From: CAWAND01 sp963807065
GTDB lineage: Bacteria; Chloroflexota; Anaerolineae; Anaerolineales; E44-bin32
Direction of reading: 5' to 3'
Length of the DNA: 64,000 nt
Assembly: GCA_963807065.1 (NCBI GenBank)
Contig: CAWDZQ010000001.1
Span: forward strand, 186,001 to 250,000
Program-made: the position numbers and the translations under genes
Shown: piece after piece, positions 48,991-57,660 of the stretch
Layout: every line of letters starts with the position of its first letter
Position numbering within the stretch: the first letter of the stretch is position 1
The notes under the pieces: model-generated
Database searches by the model: none
The model's input: only the letters and a program-made list of their open reading frames with translations
Told to the model about the DNA's origin: nothing

Positions 48991-50148
48991 ATGACATCCC
49001 CTGACGCCGAGATCCTCACCATTGGAACCGAACTTCTGTTGGGCGAGATCACCGACACCAACACGGCCGTCATCGCCCGCTCGCTTCGTGATCTCGGCAT
49101 CAACCTGTTCCGCACGGCCACGGTGGGCGACAACGCTCAACGTATTGCTGAGCTGCTTCGGGAACGGTTCGGGCACGTGCAGATCATCATCACCACTGGC
49201 GGTCTGGGGCCGACCGTCGACGATCCCACCCGGGAGGCCGTGGCTCTGGCGTTGGGTGTACCGACGGTGTTCGTGCCCGAACTGTGGGAGCAAATTCTGG
49301 ACCGTTTCCAGGCCTTCGGACGCACTCCGGGTGAGAACAACCGGCGACAGGCCTATATTCCCGAGGGTGCCCATTGGATTGAAAATCCGGTCGGCACGGC
49401 TCCAGCCTTTTGGGTCGACGCGAACGGAACCTTGGTTGTCTCACTTCCGGGTGTCCCGGCTGAGATGGGCCACCTGCTCGAACACGCAGTCCTGCCCCTG
49501 ATCCGGACCCGCTATGACCTTGGCGAGGTCATCCGCGCTCGGATCGTTCGCACGGCGGGCTTGGGGGAATCTCGGCTCGATGAACAGATTGATGACCTGG
49601 AAAGGCTAACCAATCCCACGGTCGGGGTCTCCGCCCATCCTGGGCGGGTCGACATTCGCATTACGGCCAGAGCGGCTTCCAATAAAGCCGCCGAAGGGCT
49701 GATCGCACCCGTCGTCAGCCAACTCCAATCTCTATTGGGGCAACACATCTACGGCTTCGACAAGGAAACTCTCGAAGATGCGATGCTTGGCGAAGCCGAC
49801 GCAAAAGGCTGGCGGGTCACAAGTCTTGAGGCCGGATCCGCTGGCGCCTTGGAGTTCGCCCTCAGCAAGTCTGCCAATTCGACCTATGCTGGCGGGATCA
49901 TCCTGCCAACCTCAGCCTCTGTTGACGATCTGCGCACCTCCATGGTGGACCATCGCCAGGAAGGCGTCTTGCTCATCGGTATGCACCTGGCAAGCATCAA
50001 GCAGACTACGCGTTTGACGGCGATCATGTGGGGCAAGACTGACGCCGAGGAGAAGATCTACGAACAAAAGGGCCCGGCGGTCAACATTGTCGAACGGTCG
50101 GTGAGTTTGACGCTGGATTGGGCACGCCGGCGTATCTCTGAGTTGTGA
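48991..50148 (+). CDS. CinA-like protein with divergent C-terminal domain
   Basis: 385 residues. The MoCF-like N-terminal domain is clear (AEILTIGTELLLGEITDTN, ITTGGLGPTVDDPTREAVA, PGVPAEMGHL), followed by the KH-type middle region. The C-terminal ~150 residues occupy the place of the NMN deamidase domain but lack its AESCTGG motif; the equivalent text reads SLEAGSAGALEF. The deamidase activity is therefore doubtful. It is the last ordinary chromosomal gene before the cassette array. Confidence 0.85.
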   Translation: MTSPDAEILTIGTELLLGEITDTNTAVIARSLRDLGINLFRTATVGDNAQRIAELLRERFGHVQIIITTGGLGPTVDDPTREAVALALGVPTVFVPELWEQILDRFQAFGRTPGENNRRQAYIPEGAHWIENPVGTAPAFWVDANGTLVVSLPGVPAEMGHLLEHAVLPLIRTRYDLGEVIRARIVRTAGLGESRLDEQIDDLERLTNPTVGVSAHPGRVDIRITARAASNKAAEGLIAPVVSQLQSLLGQHIYGFDKETLEDAMLGEADAKGWRVTSLEAGSAGALEFALSKSANSTYAGGIILPTSASVDDLRTSMVDHRQEGVLLIGMHLASIKQTTRLTAIMWGKTDAEEKIYEQKGPAVNIVERSVSLTLDWARRRISEL

Positions 50149-50173
50149 GTCGATGGGCCAGGACAACCCCACA

Positions 50174-50191
50174 TTGTGAAAGTCTTCACAA
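50174..50191. promoter_or_regulatory. Perfect Rex/CRP-type palindrome after cinA
   Basis: TTGTGAA-AGTC-TTCACAA, a perfect 18/18 match to the Rex consensus (also TGTGA-N6-TCACA of CRP), 25 bp after the cinA stop. No plus-strand gene follows, so it may have lost its target to the array. Confidence 0.5.
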
Positions 50192-50264
50192 TCCGGACGG
50201 CCGCCCCCCTTCTCAGCCGTGCACGAGCTTGTACCATGGTTTCCAACGAGCGGAATGTACTCAA

Positions 50265-50291
50265 GCGGGTGTCGCCAAGTGGTAAGGCACT
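50265..50291 (+). pseudogene. 5' fragment of a tRNA-Gln-like gene
   Basis: GCGGGTGTCGCCAAGTGGTA followed by AGGCAC is the acceptor 5' strand plus D-arm of a tRNA-Gln-type gene. The anticodon loop region that follows (TGAATGA) lacks U33 and the T-arm and 3' acceptor strand are missing. It abuts the first attC-type half site. Confidence 0.45.
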
Positions 50292-50317
50292 AGCTGAATG
50301 AGCTAATTTACTATCCG

Positions 50318-50358
50318 TTCGCCCAGCATCCCCGGTCCGATCCAGCGAGCTGCTAGGC
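50318..50358 (-). repeat. attC-type half site, left end of array
   Basis: Only the right arm is present: CGCCCAGCATCCCCGG, TCCGATCCAGCGAG and core GCTAGGC (50352-50358). The left arm is replaced by the tRNA-like fragment. It is the distal boundary of the array. Confidence 0.7.
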
Positions 50359-50450
50359 AGACGTTGGTTGCCAAACACTCTGGCCAGGTGAACGCATGAT
50401 GGGTCATGTGGGAGTTCTTTCCTATAGCTGATGTTCAGCCTGTTCTAGGG

Positions 50451-51239
50451 CTACTCGAGCCGGATCCTGGACAGCTGCAACAAGCCTATGGCAAGCATGA
50501 AGAATGCAAACGCGAATGAGACGATCAGGGGCACTAGGCTTAAAACCATGCCAGCGGACGGCTTGGCCAATTCGTTCAGGCCAAGCGGGAATATGACGAA
50601 GAATCCAAGGATCATCATGGCGGGGGTCATCAGGATTCCCAGGGGATTCCTTCTGAAGCTCATTAGGGCCGTTATGACAAATGCAGGCATGACAAAGCAG
50701 AGGTCGAGAATGTAGATAGAGTAGAGGTACTCGATTCTGTTGTGGTCTCTCATGAGCGGAATTAGAGCCATGACCCATAGGAATGTGAACAGAGCTGCAA
50801 TCAGGAGAGATGAAATCGCCGACGTCCTAAGAATCCTGTCAGAAAGGCTTAGGTTGGCGAAGGTTCGGGAAGTAAAACCCGCCAAGCTAATGACAATGGA
50901 CCAGAATGCAAGCGCGAACACCGCTGCGTACACAAGGTAGAACGAGTTGTAGACTCGCTCTATGGTGAAAATACCGTAGATGTAAAACAGGGATCCGAGG
51001 AGCCCGATTGCTACCACTTGCCTCTTGACGTCACCCCCCTTGGTAATTGCGGCAAGAATAATGAGTAAGATGGAGACAAGTATGGTCAGCACATCCTGGG
51101 GGAAGGCGCCAGGCAGAAAGTCGGGGGGGAATAGCCCCACATAGATGTCTCTGGACAATACCCCAGCAAGGGCCGCCAAGAATGCGAGCACTGCCGTTCC
51201 GCCCCATAATGCCTTGGGGAGTCTGATGTCGCCAATCAT
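50451..51239 (-). CDS. Polytopic membrane protein, unknown function
   Basis: 262 residues with about eight TM segments (first KALWGGTAVLAFLAALAG, last PLIVSFAFAFFMLAIGLLQL). The start at 51239 is fixed by AGGAGG five bases upstream; longer in-frame reading exists but lacks this. Base composition is lower in GC than neighbouring genes, consistent with a captured cassette gene. No family recognised. Confidence 0.75.
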   Translation of the reverse strand: MIGDIRLPKALWGGTAVLAFLAALAGVLSRDIYVGLFPPDFLPGAFPQDVLTILVSILLIILAAITKGGDVKRQVVAIGLLGSLFYIYGIFTIERVYNSFYLVYAAVFALAFWSIVISLAGFTSRTFANLSLSDRILRTSAISSLLIAALFTFLWVMALIPLMRDHNRIEYLYSIYILDLCFVMPAFVITALMSFRRNPLGILMTPAMMILGFFVIFPLGLNELAKPSAGMVLSLVPLIVSFAFAFFMLAIGLLQLSRIRLE

Positions 51240-51439
51240 CTTGACCTCCTGTAGCCTCTCGAGCAAGTTGATGATGAAGCCATCGGAATCCTTTGAAAAG
51301 TCTAGCATCATCAGGGACGGGTGCCCAACGGTCGAACTGACCCGTTGCTCGCGAAGCGAGCAGGCGAGCCTAGGGAGCGATCGGGTCGAGTGACTTGTTC
51401 GACAGCCGGCTACTGCCATGGGCCACGGCCGATTTAGAC

Positions 51440-51772
51440 CTAGCGAGGCGGCAACGAACGAACGAAGCGCACGCCTTGGAGCACCCACCGCCTAAGGTCC
51501 TCCTCGTCGGAGATCCCGGCAGGCTCCACAATCACGAATGCCGAGGTCTCCCGGCGGCCGACCATGTGTGGGATGACGTGCGGTTCCTGCAAACATCGCT
51601 CCTTGTCCGGCGCGCCGACTCGGACCGTCAAACCTCGTGGGGTGAGTGCACAGGCCAAATGCCCAGAAACCATGAACCCCAAGCCCCCGCCGACGATGGG
51701 CTTTTCGACAACATCGGCCCGCTTCGCCAAGATCTCGCGAAGGTTGTTCGCTATGGATTCATCAAACGCCAT
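51440..51772 (-). CDS. TfoX/Sxy N-terminal domain family protein
   Basis: 110 residues: MAFDESIANNLREILAKRAD, VGGGLGFMVSGHLACAL, LTVRVGAPDKE, and EPAGISDEEDLRRWV at the end, the pattern of single-domain TfoX_N proteins. Some relatives influence competence but small stand-alone forms are uncharacterised and common in cassettes. It precedes the membrane-protein gene; no attC is visible between the two. Confidence 0.85.
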   Translation of the reverse strand: MAFDESIANNLREILAKRADVVEKPIVGGGLGFMVSGHLACALTPRGLTVRVGAPDKERCLQEPHVIPHMVGRRETSAFVIVEPAGISDEEDLRRWVLQGVRFVRSLPPR

Positions 51773-51970
51773 GTGGCTTCAGCAAGGAGTTTACGCAGTG
51801 AACGTTTGAAACACGCTTCGATGGGATGCGTTCCTTGCGCTTGGGTTCGGTGTCGGCCTGGTCAGGTCCAAGGTTCGTCAGAACGTGCCCCAGGTGCACC
51901 GGAAAATCGCCCTTTGCGTGTTCATCGACCTGCCCAGTCACGTGATTGTTTTGGACCCTCTCTATCGGCT

Positions 51971-52120
51971 GTCGAACAAGGCCCTCGAGCTTCGCGAAGC
52001 ACCATGAGTGGAGCCGAAGGGGATCGGCCGGGGGCACTCACCGCCTCGCCTCGGACCCGAACTGAGCATACAACCATCACGCCAAATTCGCCCACCATCC
52101 CCGGTCCGATCCAGCGAGAT
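51971..52120 (-). repeat. attC site interrupted near its right core by an IS110 element
   Basis: Left core degenerate (GTCGAAC), then CCTCGAGC, a ~32-bp extra hairpin-like insert (TTCGCGAAGCACCATGAG), GGATCGGCCGGGGG, centre CATACAACCATCACGCCAAA and right arm GGTCCGATCCAGCGAGATG. The right core GTTAGAT is displaced to 53616-53622 by the IS. That core matches the core at the other end of the Doc cassette exactly. Confidence 0.8.
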
Positions 52121-53613
52121 GATTAGATGAAAGCACTGCACCTCCCGTTAGACTGGGAGTGTCGTAGTCCCTGTCCGCCCACAGGAGGTGCAGCATGGTT
52201 CACTCAGATTATACGGTCGGCTGTGATGCTCACAAGCATTTCTCGCTCTTCGCCGTGCTGGATGAAGCCGGCCAACTGGTCCAGCAGGTCCGCATAGGCC
52301 ATGTTCCCGGGGCCATCGGTGACTTCCTGTCCCAGTTCCCAGAAGGGACACCCGTGGCCCTGGAGACCGTCGGCAACTGGTACTGGATCGTCGATGAGAT
52401 TGAAGCCGCCGCATGTATTCCGCTCCTGGCTCACGCCGCCAAGGCCAAGGTCATGATGGTAATCACTGATTACCATGATGGGCAACGTGCACACCCGTGC
52501 CGGGCGCCTGCGGCAAGACCGACAAGCTCGATGCCCACGGCCTGGCCACTCTCCTCTACCTGGGCAAGCTCCCCTCGGTCTGGATCCCACCGACCGAGGT
52601 CCGTGACGAGCGTGAGCTGCCCCGCACCCGGATGACCTTCGCCGGCCACCGCACCCGGGTCACACCGTCCCGGTGTCCTTCGGGAAGAACCGCATCTCCT
52701 CCACCCTGGCCAAGTACGCCCTTTCTCTGGACGGCGCCAGTGATATCTTCGCCTCCAGACGGCGGAGCGATCTCGAAGACCTGCTCCAGCACCTGCCCGC
52801 CGAAACCGCCCGCTGCACCTCCCAGCAACTGCAACTCCTGGACGCTCTCAATAGCCACATCAAGCAACTGGAAGGCCGAATCGTCGAGCGCATCCAGACC
52901 ACACCCACCATCCAGCTCGTCCAAACCGTTCCCGGGCCGGCCAAGGTACTGGCCATCGTCATCGACCGGGAAATCGGCTCCATCGACCGCTTCAGCGCCC
53001 CCAACCACTTCGCCAGCTACTGCGGTCTGGTACCCAAAGTCAGTGCCAGTGCCGGCCGTGCCCACTACGGGCGGATGGTGAAGCAGGCCAACACCTACCT
53101 GAAATGGGCCTTCATCGAAGCCGCCAACGTGATCGTCGCTCACCGCCATCACGCCAACTGGCGCAGGAAGTACGTCGTCCACCTCTTCGAGCGCAACCGC
53201 CGGCGAAGGGCCACGCCGTCGCCGTCGGCGCCACCGCTCGCTATCTGGCCGAGTCAACTTTCTGGGTTCTCAAGAAGGGCGAGCCCTACCGGGAGCCCCC
53301 TCACTGGGCTCCCGGAGGGATGAAACACCCTGTCTCGCTCAGCCAGGGGAAGGTCCGCGGCTAACAAAGTGCCGCGTTGTTGGCGGTATGGGTCCACTGA
53401 GATCCGCGAGATGATTGGGCCGCCCCTGGCGAACATACTCATGCCCCATTGAGGGCGAACACCGTCCCGGCGTCCTACGGGATAGATGTTTCCGGCGAGA
53501 CCGGCTTAGCTTTGAAACGCTGGAGGTCAACTCAAGAAGAAGAACACTCTCCAACCGGAGAGAAGAGCTTCATTTAACGGCAGAGGCTATTGACAGGGGC
53601 CGTGCTTTCATAG
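52121..53613 (+). mobile_element. IS110-family insertion sequence, degraded, inserted in attC
   Basis: About 1.49 kb between attC right-arm text (CCAGCGAGATG) and the displaced core (TAGATGTTAGAT). Carries one broken transposase gene. Ends are inferred from where the attC homology stops; no clear target duplication beyond AGATG. About 250 bp after the transposase are non-coding. Confidence 0.7.
52195..53364 (+). pseudogene. IS110-family transposase, multiple frameshifts
   Basis: DEDD N-terminal domain begins MVHSDYTVGCDAHKHFSLFA, with VALETVGNWYWIVDEIE and KTDKLDAHGLATLLYLG in a second frame. The C-terminal transposase domain (TIQLVQTVPGPAKVLAIVID, NHFASYCGLVPKVSASAG, YLKWAFIEAANVIVAHRH) is in a third, and GHAVAVGATARYLAEST, WVLKKGEPYREP in a fourth. 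At least three indels; the element cannot encode active enzyme as read. Confidence 0.85.
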
Positions 53614-53629
53614 ATGTTAGATGGACCCG

Positions 53630-54022
53630 CTACTTCGGTCGTAGCTCGACCACATGATCCTTGAGCCATATGGCGAAGTCATCTCGGGCCAGCTCTCCAG
53701 AGGCCAGACGCAGCATGATACCTTCTTGCTCCTCCTCGTTTGCCTGGATCTCGAACCCGTTGAGCGCGAGAAAGAGCTCCATGGCCGCATGGCCGAGACG
53801 CTTGTTGCCGTCAATCATTGGGTGATTCATCACAAGCGAATAGCCGAGCGCCGCCGCCTTGTCAACGGGGTTGGCGTAGAGTTCGCTTCCTTTGAATGTC
53901 ATTCGTGGTTGAGCTGCTGCTGACTGGAGAAGACCGAGATCGCGCACTCCGAGTTGGCCGCCACTGGTGCTCATCAGCCGCTGATAGAGGCGCAGAATCT
54001 CTCCAACGCCTAGATAGCGCAT
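53630..54022 (-). CDS. doc: Death-on-curing (Doc/Fic-fold) toxin
   Basis: 130 residues. The Fic-fold active site reads NHPMIDGNKRLGHAAMELFL, matching Doc's H-x-F-x-(D/N)-x-N-K-R. Doc proteins phosphorylate EF-Tu and stall translation. The ATG overlaps the antitoxin stop (TGATG), the usual antitoxin-first order. The stop lies eight bases from the attC core GTTAGAT, so this pair is a gene cassette. Confidence 0.92.
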   Translation of the reverse strand: MRYLGVGEILRLYQRLMSTSGGQLGVRDLGLLQSAAAQPRMTFKGSELYANPVDKAAALGYSLVMNHPMIDGNKRLGHAAMELFLALNGFEIQANEEEQEGIMLRLASGELARDDFAIWLKDHVVELRPK

Positions 54023-54222
54023 CAGCTGGAAAGGCGCTCGTACAGTGATCTGTTCTTCTGAAGGATTCGGTCGATATGCTGCTCGAGTTCGGCATCTCGA
54101 CCTGTGAGCATGTCCTCGATGCCGAATCTCGCCAGAGCTTCTGGCGTGACCCCATATTGCTCTGAGAGACGACGAAGTTGGCTCAGCTGCTCTTCGGGCA
54201 AAGAGATAGTGATCTCAGCCAT
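54022..54222 (-). CDS. Ribbon-helix-helix-type antitoxin partner of Doc
   Basis: 66 residues: MAEITISLPEEQLSQLRRLS forms a ribbon and first helix as in CopG/RHH proteins, and the C-terminal helix (DAELEQHIDRILQKNRSLYE) would bind the toxin. Classical Doc partners are Phd proteins, so this is a non-classical pairing. AGGAG lies upstream of the ATG. Confidence 0.8.
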   Translation of the reverse strand: MAEITISLPEEQLSQLRRLSEQYGVTPEALARFGIEDMLTGRDAELEQHIDRILQKNRSLYERLSS

Positions 54223-54287
54223 ACTCAGACTCCTGGTCGGCCCAGTTCGACAACTGACACTTCCAGATCATACACCAAAGCGGGGAC

Positions 54288-54355
54288 ATCTAACGCCCTC
54301 GAGCTGATCGGCCGGGGCCACGTACTGCCTTGCCCCAGGCCATCCTGGGCATACA
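54288..54355 (-). repeat. attC site, left half (split by IS110)
   Basis: Core ATCTAAC (54288-54294), CCTCGAGCTGATCGGCCGGG, then CATCCTGGGCATACA. The remainder of the same site resumes at ~55927, after a ~1.57-kb IS110-family element. Confidence 0.85.
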
Positions 54356-55926
54356 GATAATATGCAAGGGCTCACACTGAAGCGGCTGGCCGCTGCGGGG
54401 TATGCTCCCTCAAAACCCATCAAAAGGAGAGTGAGCTATGCACAGCGCAGCGACCGGCCAGCCCCAGTATACATCGGGCCCCTTCCTGTTCCTGGCCTTC
54501 GAGCTGGACGACAGAGGTTGGAAGCTCGGGTTCACGACCGGCCTAGGCCGACATCCTCGAAAGCGCAGCATCGCACCACTCGATCTGGACGCTCTGCAAA
54601 GGGAGATTGCTCTGGCCAAGAAACGCTTCGGCCTCGCGGCTGAGGCCCGGGTGTTTTCCTGCTACGAGGCCGGACGCGAAGGTTTCTGGCTTCACCGCTG
54701 CTTGACGGCGCAGGGAGTCGACAATCTGGTCGCCGATGCTGCCAGCATCGAGGTCAAGCAGCGCCGCCGGCGGCTCAAAACCGATCAGGTGGACCTCGAC
54801 AAGCTGCTCCGCATGCTGGTGCGGCACCACACCGGCGAGAAGGACGTGTGGAGTGTTGTCCATGTGCCCAGCGCTGAAGCCGAAGAGCGGCGTCATGTCC
54901 ATCGGGAGCGCTGGACCCTTTCCGACGAGCGCACCTCCCACATCAACCGCATCAAGGGCTTGCTCGCTTCCCACGGCGTCCACCTGTCGGTCAGGAAGGA
55001 CTTCCCCGAAAGTCTGAAGGCGGCCCGCATCTGGGATGGCTCACCCCTGCCTTCCCGCCTGGTTTCCCGGCTGCTGCGCGAATATGAACGCCTCCGGTTT
55101 GTTGAGGGCCAGATTGAGAAGGTCGAACAGGAGCAGACCGAAGCCCTGCGCTCTTCAGACGATCCGAGCGTGGCCATCGTCCGCCACCTGATGCACCTGA
55201 AGGCCATCGGTGTCCACACCGCCTGGCCCCTGGCCATGGAGCTCTTCAGCTGGAGGGAGTTCCGCAGCCGTCGCGAGATCGGCGGACTGGTGGGTCTGGC
55301 CAGCGTCCCCTACCAGAGCGGCGACACCAGCCAGGACCAGGGAATGAGCAAGACCGGCAACGGACGGCTCCGGGCTCTCACCATCGAGATGGCCTGGTCG
55401 TGGCTTCGTTTTCAGCCCGAGAGTGAACTGAGCCAGTGGTACCAGGAGCGCTTCGGCCATGGGGGCCCCCGCCTCCGAAAAATCGGCGCCGTGGCTCTGG
55501 CCCGCAAGCTGCTCATCGCTTTATGGCGTTATCTCGAAGAAGGAGAGATCCCACAAGGAGCTCGCCTCAAACCCGTGAAGATTTGAGCCAACCCCTCCTC
55601 CCCAGGCTAATCCGGCAGGGCGTCAGGGGCGGGCGGCCCGTGTGAATGTTGGGTCTCCTTGTGGAAACCGACTTACAGATGGGCGCCGTCCGCCCCCTTC
55701 GTGCCCTCGCCTTTCGGCGCATGCAATATACGGTGTCTGGCAGAGTTCAGGCCAGCACGGATAGGAGCTGGTCCGGGCGATTCCCCGCCCGACGTTGATC
55801 GCCAAGCTGCCTGGAGAGAGGTCCGCTCTTATGCGTATGTCCGGCTGTCTTGCAGCGGCCCCTTTCAACGCTGCGTTGGGAGTGTATTGCTCCCTGCCCA
55901 CCCCTTGACAAGAACGCCTTCATAGG
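54356..55926 (+). mobile_element. IS110-family (IS1111-like) insertion sequence inside attC
   Basis: The element separates GGGCATACA from GAACATTCACGCCAAAA, adjacent segments in the uninterrupted repeats. It has ~80 bp before and ~340 bp after the transposase gene. A long 3' non-coding part is where IS1111-type elements are expected to encode their target-choosing bridge RNA. Confidence 0.75.
54438..55586 (+). CDS. IS110-family transposase, intact
   Basis: 382 residues. N-terminal RuvC-like part: VFSCYEAGREGFWLHRCLTA and KTDQVDLDKLLRMLVRHH, with the DEDD-type acidic residues. C-terminal domain: MHLKAIGVHTAWPLAMELFS, IGGLVGLASVPYQSGDTSQD, GNGRLRALTIEMAWSWLRFQ (catalytic-serine region) and ARKLLIALWRYLEEG. 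Plus-strand orientation, opposite to the cassette genes. Confidence 0.92.
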   Translation: MHSAATGQPQYTSGPFLFLAFELDDRGWKLGFTTGLGRHPRKRSIAPLDLDALQREIALAKKRFGLAAEARVFSCYEAGREGFWLHRCLTAQGVDNLVADAASIEVKQRRRRLKTDQVDLDKLLRMLVRHHTGEKDVWSVVHVPSAEAEERRHVHRERWTLSDERTSHINRIKGLLASHGVHLSVRKDFPESLKAARIWDGSPLPSRLVSRLLREYERLRFVEGQIEKVEQEQTEALRSSDDPSVAIVRHLMHLKAIGVHTAWPLAMELFSWREFRSRREIGGLVGLASVPYQSGDTSQDQGMSKTGNGRLRALTIEMAWSWLRFQPESELSQWYQERFGHGGPRLRKIGAVALARKLLIALWRYLEEGEIPQGARLKPVKI

Positions 55927-56003
55927 AACATTCACGCCAAAATCGCCCCGCATCCCTCGCGAAGCACACTGCAAGTGCGGTCCGATCCAGCGAGATGTTA
56001 GCC
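55927..56003 (-). repeat. attC site, right half (split by IS110)
   Basis: TTCACGCCAAAATCGCCCCG, a ~21-bp extra hairpin (CTCGCGAAGCAC...), GGTCCGATCCAGCGAGATG and core GTTAGCC (55997-56003). This core matches that at 56737-56743 on the other side of the lipoprotein gene. Confidence 0.85.
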
Positions 56004-56007
56004 GCAC

Positions 56008-56637
56008 TTATGGTGCGTAGAGAAGGGTGTTCGTGTAGCTGAAAAGAGTTCCATCGGCTCGAATGCCTATCTGGAGCATGAGGCCATTAGGTCCTGCCCA
56101 GGTGAAGAAGTAGTTCTCATCCTTCTGGCCTTCCTCAAGCGCTAGTGTCTTTTCGTTCTGGGCGAAGTCTCCGCTTCTCAGCGCGAGCTGCATGGCCATT
56201 TGACGAAGGACATCTTGTGAGAGCGTCGGACCGGATGCAAAGCGGAGCCCAGAAGGCTCTATCTTCACAAGCGAGTATTGGGTTTCGTCTACGGAATACC
56301 TTGCGCCGTTCTGGTCTTCGTAGACCAGCACATCGTGACCGCCGGCATCCGGCGAAACGGCAAGGACCGCTCGATCTACGAACGTGATGTCTCCTGCGGG
56401 CTGGTCGACGATCTGATGGATGGCAGTGACCGCACGTTCGTCATCCCGCTGGGGCTCCACCGGGGCGTTTGTGGCGGTTATCGTCGGTGCGGGGTTTGCA
56501 GACTGGAGGGGCAGCTCAGTAGAAGTGGCAACGGAGGTAGGAAGCGCTGTGGAAGTTGAGCACGCCGCAACGAAAACGAGACAAAGCGACAAGACTGCGA
56601 GACGAGATCCCAGATAGGGTGCTCTCAACTTCCTCAT
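56008..56637 (-). CDS. Lipoprotein of unknown function (cassette gene)
   Basis: 209 residues from the ATG at 56637. Signal MRKLRAPYLGSRLAVLSLCL with lipobox VAAC, a Thr/Pro/Ala linker (~30-60), then a globular part (DITFVDRAVLAVSPDAGGHD, YSVDETQYSLVKIEPSGLRF, ENYFFTWAGPNGLMLQIGI). No family recognised. Its stop is four bases from the attC core. Secreted proteins are frequent among cassette products. Confidence 0.75.
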   Translation of the reverse strand: MRKLRAPYLGSRLAVLSLCLVFVAACSTSTALPTSVATSTELPLQSANPAPTITATNAPVEPQRDDERAVTAIHQIVDQPAGDITFVDRAVLAVSPDAGGHDVLVYEDQNGARYSVDETQYSLVKIEPSGLRFASGPTLSQDVLRQMAMQLALRSGDFAQNEKTLALEEGQKDENYFFTWAGPNGLMLQIGIRADGTLFSYTNTLLYAP

Positions 56638-56736
56638 AAGGAGAATCCTAGCCCCAAACGGAGCCCGCCCGGATGGCGGAATTCCTCCGATTGCCGTACT
56701 CATGCCGGATAGGAAGTAGTCGGAAGCACGACGTGC

Positions 56737-56860
56737 GGCTAACGCCCTCGAGCTGATCGGCCGGGGTGTTTCACCACTTCATCTCCCGACCGCTTCGAGC
56801 ATACTCCAACTCTTCCAAGTCCGCCCGTCATCCCCGGTCCGATCCAGCGAGATGTTAGGC
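56737..56860 (-). repeat. attC site, 124 bp
   Basis: Cores GGCTAAC (56737-56743) and GTTAGGC (56854-56860). Inner boxes CTCGAGCTGATCGGCCGGGG and GGTCCGATCCAGCGAGATG pair imperfectly, leaving unpaired bases as in extruded attC hairpins. Centre diverged (TTTCACCACTTCATC). Confidence 0.9.
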
Positions 56861-56908
56861 AGACGCACGCTACGGAAATTGGGCTTGTTCAGAACTGGAG
56901 AGATTGAC

Positions 56909-57226
56909 CTATCCCGGTACTGGTTCGCCCTTCTTCATTGGGCGTACAACATCCAAGATTGAATCTGGATGTCGCGCGGCGACCTGGAGTAGGATTTTCG
57001 CGGGGCCATTTGGAGTCCTACGACCCTGCTCCCAGTTGCGGAGTGTACTGATGCTGATTCCAAGCATGGCAGCGAATTGACTCTGCGACAAGTCGAAGTT
57101 GGAACGTATCTGCTTTATGTTCGGGCCGTCGACAACAAACGCGCGAGAAGGTGGCAGCTCGCCTCGACGAATCGAGCCTGCCTCCCGAATACTTTCCACC
57201 AGTTCGTTGAACAGTTCGTCCTTCAT
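56909..57226 (-). CDS. NadS/HigA-type helix-turn-helix antitoxin
   Basis: 105 residues. MKDELFNELVESIREAGSIR and SRAFVVDGPNIKQIRSNFDL lead into an XRE-type HTH (LSQSQFAAMLGISISTLRNW, EQGRRTPNGPAKILL), the pattern of NadS/HigA antitoxins. It overlaps the end of the toxin gene (ATGA), so order is toxin then antitoxin as in higBA. The toxin carries a nonsense codon. Confidence 0.9.
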   Translation of the reverse strand: MKDELFNELVESIREAGSIRRGELPPSRAFVVDGPNIKQIRSNFDLSQSQFAAMLGISISTLRNWEQGRRTPNGPAKILLQVAARHPDSILDVVRPMKKGEPVPG

Positions 57227-57540
57227 TTGTACTCTTCCTTCACAATCTTCTTCAGAATCTTCAATTGGCTAGGCGTCAAGTCTTCCTGCTCGGACTTTGA
57301 ATACATAAGCAACATGAAGATATGATCTTCTTTCACTGCCCAATAATAGATTACTCTAGCTCCGCCGCTTTTGCCCTTCCCGGGTAATCCCCACCGGATC
57401 TTTCACAGCCCACCACTTCCGCGAACAAGTTTCCCTAACTCAGGGTTACCCACCAATGCTACTTGAAGCTTTCGATACTCCTCATCTGGCATTAGGCCAA
57501 CAACTTGCCGGGTGAAGATAGATGTCTCAATAATGACCAA
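57223..57540 (-). pseudogene. RelE/HigB-type toxin with in-frame TGA
   Basis: From a TTG at 57540 the frame reads LVIIETSIFTRQVVGLMPDE, then ALVGNPELGKLVRGSGGL, an in-frame TGA at 57405-57403, and KIRWGLPGKGKSGGARVIYY to the end. The family has Arg (CGA) at the stop position, so one C-to-T change explains it. The catalytic C-terminal half is lost while the antitoxin stays intact. Confidence 0.82.
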
Positions 57541-57660
57541 AGTAGTTTGCCCAAGTCTTTCTATTCGATACAAGGGTACGCCATTGGCGTACTTTTGTCA
57601 AGTGATGATCTTGATCGAACTGGATATTGCTGTGTCTGATTAAGCCGACTCGGAAGCACC

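Noticed and set aside
51762..52037. 91-codon minus-strand frame over the attC at 51971
   Set aside because: Runs through the attC repeat and shows no homology or ribosome site.
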